A stretch of DNA of 64,000 nt from Nilaparvata lugens (GCF_014356525.2 NC_052507.1:54090657-54154656); one strand, 5' to 3'. Counted from the stretch's first letter, positions 12,402-26,194 are shown. The notes: generated by a model from the letters alone, not told the origin. Numbers and translations: made by a program.

Positions 12402-15400
12402 ATGTATCAAAAATGTAATTTTTATTAAATGATCAGAATCAGAATAATAAGAGAGAATACTAGATGAATAGACCTGATCATTATTGTAATAATCAATCAT
12501 AGTTCAAGGTAGAATACATAATACGATGCAGTGGATGAACGAAATTCCGATTCCACATAAGAACTTTCCAAATTTAGTCTATTGAGCTTCAAAGTTTAAG
12601 TTCAAATTTGTAAGTTTAGGCTCCTTGCAATAATAGACGTTTGATTTTATTCATGTTACAAATTGAAACAGAAACGGCAGCAGAGTTCGAGCTCTGACGA
12701 TGCTGAGTTATTCAAATTCAACTTATCACTCTCTTCACTCAGATTCCAGTTGACATTCTCATGTATTCTCTCAATCTTCCTCCTCATCTTGCTTTCCTTT
12801 TGAACCCATTTTTGTTGGCAAACGGAGACGAAGAGGGATGGGATGTTGATTTTTAATTTTGTGAGATGGGAGAATTCAGAAGTCTCTCCTTTTAGCGGGG
12901 AAGAGCTTGACAGTACAGAGCATACCAAAGATCTGAATTATTATCCTTCTCAACTCAGGGATTATTTGCTGATGCCTTAATAATTGCATACTGAATTACT
13001 ATTTAGGAAGAGTATGAGTTGGACTAATTTTTCGCATGCTGTGTGGAGAGTGTTCAAAATGAATCATCCTTTATTGTTATTGTGTATTTGTTATTGCACG
13101 AAGGCTTTATATCAACAACCACCCATTTAATCACTAGAAAATGAAAAATGCAAATCAACATCAAACAATGACCAGTAAAATTGGGTAGTACTAGATGATC
13201 TTGATCTTAGAATATATTGTTCATTGTAGTCTACTCTGATACATCAATTGACTGTATAATAGATACATGGACAGTAATTCAATGCATACCGCATACAAGG
13301 CGACTCAATGCGTCTCATTGGGGCTTCTCAGAATGCATTTAAGCAGCTCTACAATGCTTATTTAAACTGCAGCTCTTCAATGCATCCACATTATGCTTGT
13401 TATCTAATAATAGTTGGCGATCTTCATTAAAATAACTGCTCATGGAATAAAGCGTATTGTTGTATATTGTCATTGTATAAACTTTTACTAAACTTCTTTA
13501 TTATATTGACATAGTAGAGAGAGTATCTAGACTTCAATTCAAATAGATATCATATTGTCTTCATATTATTTTCTAATTAAACGTTCTGACCTTTGCTTGG
13601 TCATAACGTATTTTAATACAGTAATTATGTTAGGAGAGAGTACCATCATAAACCCCATACTGAGATAGCTTTTGTCTTAGAAGGCTTGTGCTAGTGATCT
13701 GAATAGTTCTTGGTCTCATAAAAGCTGTTACTGCAGCTCTAAGTTGATAGTCCCAACTTCACATTAAGTCATGAGACGGGATATTAAACTCGGTATTGCA
13801 CCTTAATATGTCATTTTATGTCAATAAAGTTAATAAATGCTACGTTGATGGAAATGAATGACATTAAAGGAATGGGTTTGATTTATACTATTTTCTTGAA
13901 CAAAAAAACTTTAAATTGGAACCACATAAATGAATATTAATGATATTGTTGATACAATAAATCATTCGATAAATTTTATCAAATCCACTTTGATTGTTAT
14001 AAAGTAATTACAGATCTCTAGTAAACTGAAACTTTAAATATGGTGCAGGAGAATGGATACTGGAAATAGTGGCATGTGATTGGTAGTTTGCTGACCAATA
14101 AATGCTATTATTGGCTGAGACAAGGCATGCCCATCGTGGGCGAAGCATTCATACTCATTGTGAAGAGTATCATAAGAATTTACCAATTCATAATAAATTA
14201 CTGTTGGAAAAAAATTTTTTCATTAGAATTTCTGTATTGTACGTTCATTAAATGAATCATTTGGTCGAAGATTGTTTTCTATTCAGAAAACTCTTGATGT
14301 TTGCCTTCTCTGTCCATCCTTATTGAATCACTAAAAATGATAATATATAAATTCTATTCCCCTAACAAAATACTGTACCTTCAAAAGCTATTTTTGTTAA
14401 TTACGTTTGATATTTTTGAAATTAAAGCTTCCGTCAAGTGAAAGCTATTAGTTAACTTAATAATTACTAATGATTTGTTCATTTGTAAACCAAATAATGT
14501 TTCAAATTGAGCACCCAAGAAGCCCAAAAGCACTTCTCTTCGTCAATAATAGTTTAAATTATTCCTAAAATACCTCTGTTATTCCATAGTCATTAAAAAT
14601 AAAATAATCTTTGGAAAAAGAGTGTGCTATTATCTAAATTATTGGTATGTACAGAATATTTTCCATTCAAGAATCACACTAAGCTTAAAAACTAAAAAAC
14701 TAAACCTTATTCGCAATGTGGGTCTATTATTTCTTCAATTCATCAAATTTATTGGGAGAAGCCACTCGATTTTAATGAGTAATAAGCAATCAAATACCAA
14801 AATCACTCTCCATGAAAATTATTCTTGAATAAATAACCTATTCTTATACATATGAAAACACACGATTCTTACTGTATACGTTTTACTCGTTCAGAAAGAT
14901 TCAATCGTTCATCTAGCTACTCAAGATTTTCAACTATATTACAACATATTTATATACTAACTAAATCTATCCAGATCCAGTTTTAATAATTATTTTCCAT
15001 ATAGAATGGGATGAATATTTAAATACAGTACGAAAAATTATGTTCTCGTTCCTTTCGAAGCATTAATTATTATTATGGTATGCACTTCACATCATTACTC
15101 TCATTATCCAAAACTATGAATAGCAAACTATTTATCTTTGAATTCAGTCAATCATTGATGATCATGGAATAAATCATGATTACCCGGAGTGCATATCAAA
15201 CCAAACTTGCTTCGCAATAGTAGTTGAAACAATTTCATATTCTACTACTGCCATAAAACAATGAAAAAATTCCATCTGTATTTAATTATAATGCTTTACG
15301 ATCGGCAGCGTCTCTAATTAGTACTTCCTAATTGATAAAATATGGTGTAATAAAATAAGATCTTTATTATGATTGGTTGATAGCAATAAAGCACAGTCTT

Positions 15401-16012
15401 CATGCCTCCACGGTCAGTTGAGTTCAGCTGACAGCTTCCGTTCATCAAAACCGGCCAATTCTATTTTCCATCTTTTCTTTCTCTTTTGTTTCTCATTCGA
15501 AATTCGCTTTTCTTTTGCTTCCTGAATGTTGCACAGTTATCGAACACCGGAACTGAATTCATTAGTTTCGTTCTAAAAAAGCGGTCAGTAATTCTGTCTG
15601 AGTTTTTTGTACAAAGTTTATTATTCTGATGCAATGCTGAGTGTTGTGTTTAAGAGCTCTGAATCTCAGTTCTTTTAAAATGATATCAATTGGAATATAG
15701 AATTTGACGTTGTAGCCTGAATTTTCTCAGCGAATACTATCCTGCATGGAACCTAATGAATTTGCAGCTCTTAGAATGAATGTAGCTTGATGAATTTGAC
15801 GTAGCCTGAATAACTTTTATTGAAAGGCATTCCATATCAGTATTTCACAGTAGAATTCGATTTTCTATTCTTCAGAAGTGATTTCTATAGCCAATGTGAG
15901 GATATTGTAAGAAGTAGATTCAAATTGTATTATATAATAAAAAGTTGATTTTTACAGAAGATTTCTCATTCATTCATAGAGGTTCAGCAGAGTTTTGTAG
16001 CATCGAAACTTT

Positions 16013-16150
16013 GGGAGACCAAAGGACAGAATTAAGGATGATTTACAGGAGAGTAAGTGGAGGAGAGAGAAGGCAATGGGTAGACTGCTGAGGAGAAGGA
16101 GCCTGAAAAAAAGTGAATGCCGATCTCATCTAAATATGTACTCGATGTAA
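16013..16150 (+). pseudogene. LINE 3' terminal fragment
   Basis: Translates as GRPKDRIKDDLQESKWRR, then 'EKAMGRLLRRRSLKKSECRS', then stops, followed by an 'aataaatgaatgaataaatg' tail. A basic C-terminal tail of this type followed by a simple tail is typical of insect non-LTR elements. There is no RT domain, so it is 5' truncated. Confidence 0.5.
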
Positions 16151-17516
16151 TAAATGAATGAATAAATGAGAATTATTAATTATTGACAACGTAGAAGAAG
16201 ATGAGAACTTTGTAGCCCAGATCAGAGATTTCAATGTTTATGTTTTCTTGGAACTTGAACAGATTTTTGAAGTACTACGACAAGTTTCACGAGATCTAAT
16301 CGCATGTAACCGACGTAGAATAATGGCATCATCCAACGGAACCAACGGAACGGGAATCATTAAAGAATTCAGATTTCAATTACTTGTCATAATTTCAAGT
16401 AGTTTAATCCAATTTATTGGAATTTTAGTGACTCTTAGTTTTGAATTTCAAATAAGTGTCACTTATTTATTAAAAGACTAAACGCAGAGATTTCTTAAGA
16501 AGGATCAACATTCCAATGAGAAATCATACTGATTGAAACGAAAACAGACTATGTTTTATCATTAGGAGAAGAAAATTCCATATACTGTAGTAAGTTAGTA
16601 ATACTCTGAAGTAATATTTGATCTCTATTCAGAGAGTTTGTAATATAACATTGACACATAGGCTAATTGAAAATTTGCAAATGATAAATAATTGTCAATT
16701 TGAATTATATAATTTTTTATTCTAAATTGTATTCATAGCATTACATATTCATTCAGGTTCTATTATCTTTGAATTATCCAGAACACTTTCAATTTTCTCA
16801 TGGAAATGTATTTTGGTTGAAACTCGATACTCTGAGAATTTGTCCCACATTTTTTTGCTAGTTGTTTTCGATTCATCATTATGCAATGCAAGTCTTTTCA
16901 AGTTTTTGTTCTAAGAATGATCAGCCCTACAGCTATAGTATTGTTTCACACTGTGCCTACCATTGGATTCTAATTACGAATTAATTATTAAACTTGATTC
17001 TTATCAGGATATTCTCTAATTGAGACGATGACTCTTAGAAAAAGACGGTGTTATGTTTTTTACTTATCTGTTAGTTCATAAATGAGTGGATTTTTTGGCT
17101 ACTATCCCAACAGCAGAGAAGTAACTGGTGTATATCAGTTTATTTCTCACTGACTAATTGAAACCAACAAATATTACAGAAACTCTTCGAATAAAGAGTT
17201 TCAATGAATAATGGGAGATCTGGGGTTGAAGAGTTTGATTTCTTATACTTGGAATGTGTAGATATTTGGAAACATTCAACTCATCGTCCCATTCTCCAAC
17301 GAAACATTGGAACCGATACTTGATCATAACATAGTGCTTTACAGCAATTATGCAAGTGATAGTGGCAAAGTGAACTCCATACTGAGATATTTATTTTTTA
17401 ATCTGTTAATGCTTGTTCTAGTTTGAAAGACACCTCCACTCATCCCACTATTAGCTTCCCTCATAAGAATGAAAACAAATTATAATTTATAATTTTTAGA
17501 TGTATATCAAACTCAC

Positions 17517-19037
17517 CATTTTGATTCCCTCCACAACAATCTTCAAGTCCCGGGGATGGTCGTAGTAATTGGGATACAACAGCGGCCAGTGGAACGGATT
17601 CCTCGATTTAAGTTTGACCCTGCCGCGACTCAACGGCTGCAGCAGAACTGGCACAATACTGAACGCATCCTCCCCTTCATGCGCACGATACACTTTGTCG
17701 TAAAAGTCCTCTCGAATGGCGAAACTCCGCCTCAGCGATGCTCCCGTGTCCCCTGTGAGCGCCCCTGGGCCGAAAACCAGTTCCATGTCGGGATGATCCT
17801 CGGGACCATCCACCAAACCCGTCCGGAACAGAGCCAACGCCTCGGCTCCCCCGGGCAGAGTCAGAGGTCCCGCCCCGTTCAACAAGTAGTCCAACATGTA
17901 CTGGGGTCCCTGGTACCTCGACTCAATGATGGACACTGTATCATTCACAAGGAACGCCAGCCCCCCCATGGATACATGGTCTTGTAGATTGTATCCCACC
18001 CTGAGATCCTTTATCACAGGTATCCCCATTTCCTCTAAATGATCTCTAGGACCCACCCCTGACAACATCAACAGTTGGGGACTGTTCAACGCCCCCGCAC
18101 ACAACACCACTTCCTTCCTAGCCCTCACAACATGAATTTTCCGATTCTTTAAAAACTCAACCCCAATCGTCCTGTTTGTCACGGGGTCTATGATGATACG
18201 TGTAACTCTCGCTTGTTTTCCCACTGTGAAGTTTTTCCGCGTTCTTATTGGACGCAAGAAGGCTTTCGATGCACTAAGTCGAGCCCCACGCCGGGTGGTG
18301 GCTAAAATATAGTCGAATCCCAACGGGTTTTCTCCGTTCACATCCAACAACGGGTACCCCATCTGCACCCCAGCCTTCATGAACGCTGACACTAACGGGG
18401 TTCTCCACTTGGGACGGTCCACAGTGAGATACCCTCCAGTTCCATGGTAGGGGGAATTCCGTAGCTCGGGAACAACCATATCCTCCGATTTTCGGAAGTA
18501 GGGTAGCACGTCTCTGAAGCTCCACCCGTAGTTTCCTAGAGAAGCCCAGTTGTTATAATCTCGTGGCACACCTCGACTGTAAACCATGTAGTTTATGACA
18601 CTTGTCCCACCCATTGCTTTTCCTCTGTGCCATTTGCACCGTTTTTCCACCATACTTAAACATATTCCTTCGTTGGGTTCTGTTCGGTAGCCCCAGTTGA
18701 AGTCTGTGGCCAGAATGTAGGAGACTAGAAGAGGTACGTCGGTTAGAATCAATTCTTCTTTGCCTGCCTCTAGTAGCAAGACAGACCAATCTGGGTTTTC
18801 TGTGAGACGGTTAGCGACTACTGAACCCCCAGACCCGGCTCCCACAACCACAAAGTCATACTCCTTCTGGAACTTGTTGGAGTCTGTTGTGGCTCCAATG
18901 GGTAGACGCAGTGAATTGCGGTAGTACTGGAGAACCGACTGGAACAGTGTGCTCTGCGGTGTGCTGGAGTGTGCAAGGAGGAGTATGAGCGCAACGCAAC
19001 GCACAAATTGTGCGCAAAAGTGCGTGTGTGCGGTCAT
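17517..19037 (-). CDS. GMC oxidoreductase, glucose-dehydrogenase-like (N-terminal 507 codons, one exon; C-terminus missing)
   Basis: Flavoprotein oxidoreductase of the glucose-methanol-choline family, which oxidises sugars or other alcohols with FAD. Numbering from the ATG at 19037: residues ~1-28 form a signal peptide (MTAHTHFCAQ then a hydrophobic VALILLLA core), so the product is probably secreted. The FAD-binding GAGSGG is at 66-71. GMC signature 1 lies at ~139-165 (GKAMGGTSVINYMVYSRG), NLQDH at ~350-354, and signature 2 GALNSPQLLMLSGVG at 315-329. I prefer 19037 because the frame open further upstream (to 19145) adds only a low-complexity arginine/serine extension ahead of the signal peptide. 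The exon stops in AATG followed by a GTGAGT donor at 17516-17511, phase 0. Insect members run about 600-650 residues, so roughly 110-130 residues with the catalytic histidine region (HPxGT, GNTNAP) are absent. No frameshift is seen. It is GC-richer than its surroundings, as expected for an exon. The exact substrate cannot be told. Confidence 0.95.
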
Positions 19038-19308
19038 CGCGGATTCACTGACCACCCAACCAGGTGTGATACGGACCGCGAACGCATTACGACTGAAGCG
19101 GCGAGTCGAACCGCCATCACCTGTTGAGGTAGCTCTGCCTCTCAACTATCACACACTCTCTCTCTCTCTCTCTTCTTTCACGCTTCTTCCTCTCCCTTTC
19201 GTTTCAGTTTTCCACTGCTGGTACCGTTCTTGTAGTGGAAGTTGTTGTTTCAAGGTCGTTGCCACTTCCAGTTGGCTGCCTTGTTGTTGTGCTCTTATCA
19301 GTGCACTG

Positions 19309-19405
19309 TGGTGAGAATCACTTCAAACTGACAGCATTAGTTGAGTAGTGAGATATGGTGTTTTCTGCAAGGAATGCTGATCGTTTGATGTGAATCTCAC
19401 TATAT
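19309..19405 (+). mobile_element. MITE family M1 copy upstream of the GMC gene
   Basis: Left arm 'ggtgagaatcacttcaaact', right arm 'gaatgctgatcgtttgatgt' followed by 'gaatctcactatat'. It lies about 270 bp 5' of the GMC start codon, so it is in the promoter or 5'-untranslated region. Confidence 0.8.
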
Positions 19406-19436
19406 CGATACGATAAGTCGTGGTACAGTACTAGGG

Positions 19437-19860
19437 GTGGTTGTGTTTTCATTTAAACTCAGCCCTCTCCTCGCTTCTGCTCTCTTCTTCATCTGTATCT
19501 TCTTCTTCTACTTCTTCCTCTTCTCCCATTTCTCTATTCCATCATCTCCCCCGTTCATCATGGTTCATTTGCCGCTGTTTTGTTCTGTTCATTTCGGCTC
19601 TCCATTTTGGTGTCCAATTCTCTTCTCTACTCCTTTTTTCTCATATTTCTGCACTCTTCTACTTTACTTGAACTTCCTTATTCTCTCTCCTCATTTCTCT
19701 TCTCTCCATCACCTAATTTCTTCGATATCTTCTCATCTTCTCTTGTGACGTCTCGTGGGTTGTTATATCAATAGTAATAGTATTTTTCCCTCCACTCGGC
19801 TCACTTGTTTTCCCTCTCATTTCCTCTTTACCTTCTCATCCTTCAATGTATCCCCATCAA
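19437..19860. repeat. Pyrimidine-rich tract
   Basis: About 420 bp dominated by C and T on the plus strand ('cttcttcttctacttcttcc', 'tctcctcatttctcttctct'). The Ser/Leu/Phe-rich open frames across it are compositional. Confidence 0.7.
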
Positions 19861-20724
19861 CTTTCATCTTTCTACATTATATTTTGTCTTTAAATCAATT
19901 CAATTACTCAACAAGCGTTTAGTGTGATTCACGTTCTAAATTCAGCATCCGATAAACATTGGTTTGTTATCCTTTTCTGTCATCAGACAAAACACTCAGC
20001 TCTCTCCTTTTCCAAATCCACGCCGTTGTGAAATTGTTTGTGAATTGGGTTTCGAAATATATTATTCAAATATTTAATCTCCATTATGAACATGTATTAT
20101 TTTATCATTTTCTTGATAAATATGATTTATTTGAGATATATCATTTATACCAGAATCAATAGTTAATAATATGAGTTCAGAAAGTCCGGAATAATTTGAA
20201 TCACAGATATCTACTATGGAGGGTATTAAAAAAAGCGTCACAACATCGTTTCCCTATCATTTACACGGACTTTAGAACGTGAGTCTTACTATAGGGTATA
20301 GATCATCATCATTATTGGAAGGGGAAGAACTGACTCAACTTAAAACCATTTTCCTGCCATTTTCAGCATTTACAATTTTTTTTCATCATTCTAGTCTGAA
20401 ACTCGAAATTTCCAATGTGAATAGATTGGCTACAATAATATGATTAGTATAATTTCTTATTCCTCAAATTCGACATAGATTTCTCCGAAATGAAAACATG
20501 TAAGTACATACAGGAAACCCTATTCTAAAATTATTGATCAATCAATTCCTGGCAACTCTATCATCTCCAACTTTCCAGCGCACTAGCACCCTTCAAAATC
20601 ACTCCATTCTGCAGAAACAATGGATATCTCAAACTTAGTTGATCCACCATTGTACGTGTGACAAAGCAAAGGAGTTTACTTACATACCACAAGTAGGCTA
20701 CATGTAAGTATTGTCAGCCAGAAA

Positions 20725-20841
20725 GGAATTCACTATAAACCGTCTGCCTCGGTTGAATGGGAAGCATTGATTGAGCTGATTGAGTGTTGACTGACTGGGA
20801 AACATTCATGGGGAATGCTGACAGATTGAAGTGAATCCCAA
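20725..20841 (+). mobile_element. MITE family M1, longer variant
   Basis: Left arm 'ggaattcactataaaccgtc', loop 'ggttgaatgggaagc', right arm 'gctgacagattgaagtgaat'. It is longer than 98 bp because the loop carries a partial internal repeat ('gattgagctgattgagtg'). Confidence 0.7.
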
Positions 20842-21239
20842 CCTCTTTCTCCTCCATCCACTCTAACAACGTACAGTGCTACCTTTCCGCTACATTTACA
20901 CTAACTTATAGACTTGTTTTATCCATCTTCATATCCACACTTGCTACACTCACCCACCAACACACATTCGAACCAACTCACATTATAATTCATCATTGAG
21001 TGATTTGAGGAATGCTTTTGAAAGCCAACTGTTGAATTTCCAATCACATCTTCCACTTTAAGTTTGTCATTAATTTTCTTTCAATTGAATTTAGCGCCTT
21101 TTACTGAGCTTAGAATATTAGCTCTCTTCACCTCTAAAATACAGTCCACTTGCTCGGAACAGAGAATTCGTCATCAACCAACTCAAGTTTGACAAATTTC
21201 CTTCAGAGAAATGAGTACCGGTATCTTCTGTTAATAATG

Positions 21240-21700
21240 CACTCTACAGGTGATGTGATGATTATGATGAAGGAGAAGAAGGGGATGATAAAGATGGTAA
21301 TTGGAGAAGGCAGTGAATGAAGAATATGTACACAAATCAAAGAATAGGAGAGCAGATGAAGGAGAAAAATAATAAGTGAATAACGGAGAAAAAGAACAAG
21401 AAAAATCAGAAAAACAGAGGTTGGATAAGATGATGGTGATTGTTGAACGTAATGGAAAGTGAGAGGTCAAATAAATAGAAGAATAAATTAGAGAAAAAAG
21501 TTGATCGTTGATGAAGGAAGATGAAGGAGATAAAGAACTAGAAGAGAAGGTGGGGAAGGAAGAAGAAGACGATATTATGTTGAGGAGGCAGATGTAAAGG
21601 TAGATGAGGAATATTATGTTATTGATTGTAGAATATGGTTAAGGTAAATTAGTTATAATAGATGAAAAGCATTCGGAGGAGTAAGAAGGAAAAAGGGAGA
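21240..21700. repeat. Purine-rich tract
   Basis: G/A-rich plus strand with many 'gaagga', 'gatgaagg' and 'gagaa' words. No protein resemblance on either strand. Confidence 0.6.
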
Positions 21701-22626
21701 CCAGGGCCGTGTTACATGAGAAACTACAAGCTAATATTATAAATAGATTTATATTTTTTAATAGTAAATTGCTATTCTGATAAGCAGTCGATCACTAATA
21801 CTATTAGTTTGTATCTATTAGTAGTTTAATAGGCCCCAGGAGGGAAGAGATGGTGAAATAATAGAGAGAAGGAGCAGTTGAGTTTAGTTTTCAAAGTTTA
21901 TACTTCAACTTCAACTTGATCGGGGCTTTGTGCTTTGTAAAGCGGTGCTTCGCAAAGCATGTCAGTGGATGACTTCAAGCTCTGCTTTACACTTTACATA
22001 TCAGCTTTCAACAGTTTTACAGTAGACTGCTGTTGTAAGAATCCCTGTAAACTGTCAGCATTCGTTATAAGTAGTAGCAATGCAATCTCATTCAACCTAC
22101 GCTGCGAGTTCGGAGTGAATTTTGAAACTGATTTACCAGGTTTATCAAATAGCTGATTCACCAGAACTTTGCTTCTGGTCGATAATTATTTGAAAGATAA
22201 TACTTGCAAAAGTTTGAGGAAAGTTAATAGAGGATGATGCCCACATGAACGGCAGACATGCGTGAGTTTTTGATAATAAAGGAATTGAACTAGAAATTTC
22301 GAGTTGAATGCTGAAACATTTAGGAGTGATTTTTGAGTTCATAACTACTGTATCGAGAGAATCGATAGCTTTCAACAAATATGTTTTGATAGATTCTGTC
22401 TGCGAGGCAACTTGAAAGACAAATTATTACAAGTTAATAGGATACAAGGATGCATTTGAATAATGCATCATATATTATAATGCATTATAGCATTAAATAT
22501 TGCCAATTCGAGCTGATCACTCTCTATTAATGTTAATTGAACGTTCAACTTTCAATCAAGATCATTTCGATCAAAGATCAGCTCTACTTTCAGTGAAATG
22601 TGATCAGTTGATTTATGACACAGCTA

Positions 22627-22777
22627 GTGCCAGTTGCACTAAAGCCTGTTAAATTTCAACCGTGATTAATTCCAATAGAACCAATCAGAGGAGTCTTCTT
22701 TACAAAATAGTCTTTTCCGATTGGCTCTCTTGGATTTAACCAAGATTATAATTTAACAGACTTTTGTGCAACCAGGC
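22627..22777. mobile_element. MITE family M2, copy 2
   Basis: Left arm 'gtgccagttgcactaaagcc' followed by 'tgttaaatttcaa' and 'gattaattccaat'. The right arm is its inverse ('ttaacagacttttgtgcaac', 'caggctt'). The arms are ~70 bp, so almost the whole element is a hairpin. Confidence 0.8.
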
Positions 22778-25529
22778 TTCAATTTTTTATATCGGTTGCA
22801 ACAGCAACGCATTAGGATCGTTACTCAAATATAATTATTTCATGTCAAAAATAGTAATAGCTGCGATGTAGAATACTGAAACAAAGTACTTTTGTGGTAA
22901 AAGTATCAAAGCCTAGCCGAATCTTTAAGCAGGTGAACCAACAAAACATCAGATGTTTAACAACTTTTAAAAACTTGCAGAGTATGTTTAGTAATTGAAC
23001 TTTTCATGACCTCCTAAATAAACTTTCTTCCAGGATTAATTGAAGTTCTACTTGGATTAAGGATTACTTTTCCCACTTTTTCCCTCAATGTAAGATCTCA
23101 GCAAACTAAGCCTCTGAGGGGAAAAGTTTAAGTCTATTTTGTTCCACTATCCTTCTCAATTCCCTCAGTTGAAATCGTTCCACAACTTTCTTTTGTGCAT
23201 TCACACTAGAATCCTGTCAACTTTATGGAAGAAATTTGAGATGTTCGTGAGGATTAGTCAGATGGCTGAGGGCAATGACTGCATTCTATTTTTAAATCTG
23301 GATTTGGAATGTGGTTCTGATAGGATGCATTTCCAGAGTTCAGTCAAGATAGGATCATTCGTTCAGTTCCTTCCAACATAAAAGGAATGAACTTATTCTT
23401 CAACGGAATTCAATTTGGAAATTGAGCATAATACAAGAACCACCAATACAAAAAATTGAGTGAACCAGTTGATATGCTGAAGTAGCTTCACTTCACACTT
23501 TTAGCATACTAGGTTGGAAAGCAGAAAGCATTGTGGTTATTTATAAGGAGCCCTGACAGTAATGGTGGATTTGGAAAAAGGGTCAGCAGTGTTTAAAATG
23601 ACTACTGACAACTTTTTTGTGCTCAATTTATTGGTGGGGTGCGGTAGGAGCTGAATTTAGGAGGGGTGCGTCTATGAGATTGGGCGGGGGTGGGTTGTTC
23701 ACCCCTGTCGACAGTTTGAAGTGCATCACCTGTCCGCGGTAGAAACTACACCCGTTGATAATAATTGGGAAAATGTGGGAGGTACACTGCTGGAGCATTG
23801 TTTGAGGATATTGTAATGTAGCCGATTATTTAACATGAATTTTCACAATTCGAGAGCATCCATTGTTTAAAAATTAAAAGTGTCGACGACGGTGAAAATT
23901 CATGACAAGTAAAATTGGACTGAAAAATGGTGTCTCTTAACAGAGGGTTAAAGCCGGGCCCGATTATCTGCTTTAGATAGTTCCAGGTCCCGTCCTCGTA
24001 ACCGTACATTACAATATAAACTAAAGTCAGTCACACTTTTCAATCACATGCATTGAACTAAATAAACTACAAACAACTAGAGCACTATGAGCTGCATTGA
24101 ATTTCTTTATAATATTATATATGGCATAAATTGAATCAACTTTAAATTGCTTTCAGTAGTTTCCTACTACCTTCCTAACTCCCTGCTATCTATTCCCTAC
24201 GCACTAGACGACTCACTTTCTATAAGAAAATAGCTCATAATAATATTATTATCATCACTATTGCAATGCTATTCTCTTACCCCTTATATATTTTCCCTTT
24301 ATAAAGTACAATATAAAGAGAATATGGCATTAGAAGCTATAATTTTTGTGGCTTATCCAGCTTCAAAAATAATTCTGGTCCTTTTTGGGGGGGGGGACCA
24401 GAATGGTTACTTTACCACTAACTATACTAAATAGGTACATGCTACATATTATCTTTGTGTAAAATAACCCTGCTTTCGAGATCGATCTATACTATTTTGA
24501 ATAGTTGATAGAACATGGAAATTCTGTAGAAAGAACACAACCTGATAGCTAGGTCGTGTAAATTAAACCTACAATAACAACACAAACAAGATATTCAGAC
24601 GAAACTCTCAAACGAGCAATTATTAGCACAACAAAAATGTTCACATGCTAACAACTAGGACTAGTTGAATCAGCTCTTCAATTGTATGAGGATATTTCCA
24701 GGCATTTATTGCAGCTCTTGAATTGAATGTGAATATTTTCAGGCTTTGCAATCAATGTTGATTATTCATATTCTGATTGGCCGTATTGAGGGCATATCCC
24801 AGCCAATGTTGGCTTGTGAAATAGTGATTTACCAACTTGATTCCAAAAGCTATAATTGCAAGCAATATTTTCAGGCGTTCTGGTACTAATTTCGTAGTTT
24901 ATTGCGCTGTGAGAGCTGTCGAACAAAACATTAAGGTTCAATCGTTGTCTGGCCGACTGATCAAGAAATTCAGTAGACACAACGCTGTTCACTGTTGGTT
25001 TTACAAACACACAGAAACTAGTACAAATAAATTATCGGATGGATGATGAACGGTGGAATTAAGAAGTTAGTTTCGGGTACCAAATTGATTATTTATATTT
25101 AGTCATTTCATTTGGTATAGTTCAATCAGTTCAATGTTCATGTGGATTATGCTATATTATTTCCTAGTTTGAAACTAAAATTGAGAGAATAACCAGTATA
25201 TCAAATTCTACAGCACATGACCTGGAAAATATCATTCAAAAAAAAATATGAAGAAGATAGTGAGATATTTTGTTTTATCAGAGACAAATAATCAAGATAT
25301 ATTAACTTCATGGTTCTATCTACATAAAACTAGAATGAAGAATGTTGATATAATACAGGTGAGTCCAAAAAAATGCAAACACTCTTTGACAATGCATATC
25401 TTGGTAACGCACAAGCAGTTGTTACAGTTTGCAGTATGCAATGCACACTATACACCAGACGTGCGAAATAGTGTCACTTTGATTCCATTTTATTCAATTC
25501 AATAGTTTTCTGTTGGTTCTCAATAATGT

Positions 25530-25721
25530 GAACAAGTGGCCCGTCCTTGTAGGCCACGGAATACGGCAGAGAAACGTGGCGCAGGCGAGAAAATGACCAC
25601 CCGCGTCACGACGGACGGCCAGCCGGACTTCCAGCCGTCAGTCACGACGGACCAGCAACTTGGGCATTCCTTTTGGTATTCTATTTCGATGTCTCGTCAA
25701 CAGGAAGTGTGGCATGAGTAG
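25530..25721 (+). other. GC-rich island with a short open frame, identity unknown
   Basis: This segment stands out from the AT-rich surroundings. It contains two copies of 'gtcacgacgga' about 40 bp apart. From an ATG near 25593 the plus strand encodes MTTRVTTDGQPDFQPSV and about 25 more residues before a stop. I do not recognise a family. It could be a small first exon, a CpG-like promoter island, or a repeat fragment. There is no clear splice donor or acceptor. Confidence 0.25.
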
Positions 25722-26194
25722 TTCGCATGCAAATTGTATCATGTGCCGATTCATTCCTATGCGTTCGAAATACGTTAGGTTTTCTATCGTTGCCATCAAT
25801 CAAAAATCCAAATAAGTGCTATTGATATGCATTAATATTTTTGCGCGAACTTGAGAGCATTCTACGAGACATCTGTAGCTCTATAGAAAACAATCCTACA
25901 AGTTTGACACATCTAGGTTTGTCCAGAGTCTAAACTCTAGATCATACTATCAGAGCCCGCTAGCTCTCGTTCAGAAACAAACCTTCACATTATAACTATC
26001 TAGTCCAGACTGATGAAGGCTATCCATCTGAAATACCATCTCATAACTTATGGTCTGCCATTTATTTTGAGACTAAAGAACTTCAATAACTATAATCAAC
26101 ATTTGGAATTCTGCTGATGATTATCGTCCACAGGACCTCTTCCCCGTCACCTGAATTCAAACAAGGTCATTGTGTCTCTCTAAAACTCAATAAT

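Larger units (their letters stand above)
9414..17516. other. Long stretch without a recognised host exon
   Basis: This lies 3' of the GMC exon on its coding strand, so it is expected to be its downstream intron or flank. I saw no GMC C-terminal signature (the HPxGTxxMG-like or GNTNAP-like blocks) on the minus strand. Contents: M1 MITE copies (10092-10189, 11199-11293, partial at 12372-12401), an AT-rich tandem array (10424-10525), LINE-like 3' tails (10730-10860), a GA/GT-rich tract (11610-11700), and a LINE 3' fragment (16013-16150). The remaining sequence shows nothing I can name. Confidence 0.6.

Noticed and set aside
17556..17987. Plus-strand 143-codon frame, and other frames overlapping 17.5-19.3 kb
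   Set aside because: Shadows of the GMC exon, which has clear family signatures on the minus strand.
18949..19314. Plus-strand 121-codon frame at the GMC 5' end
   Set aside because: Overlaps the signal-peptide coding part in antisense and continues into a CT-rich tract; no family resemblance.
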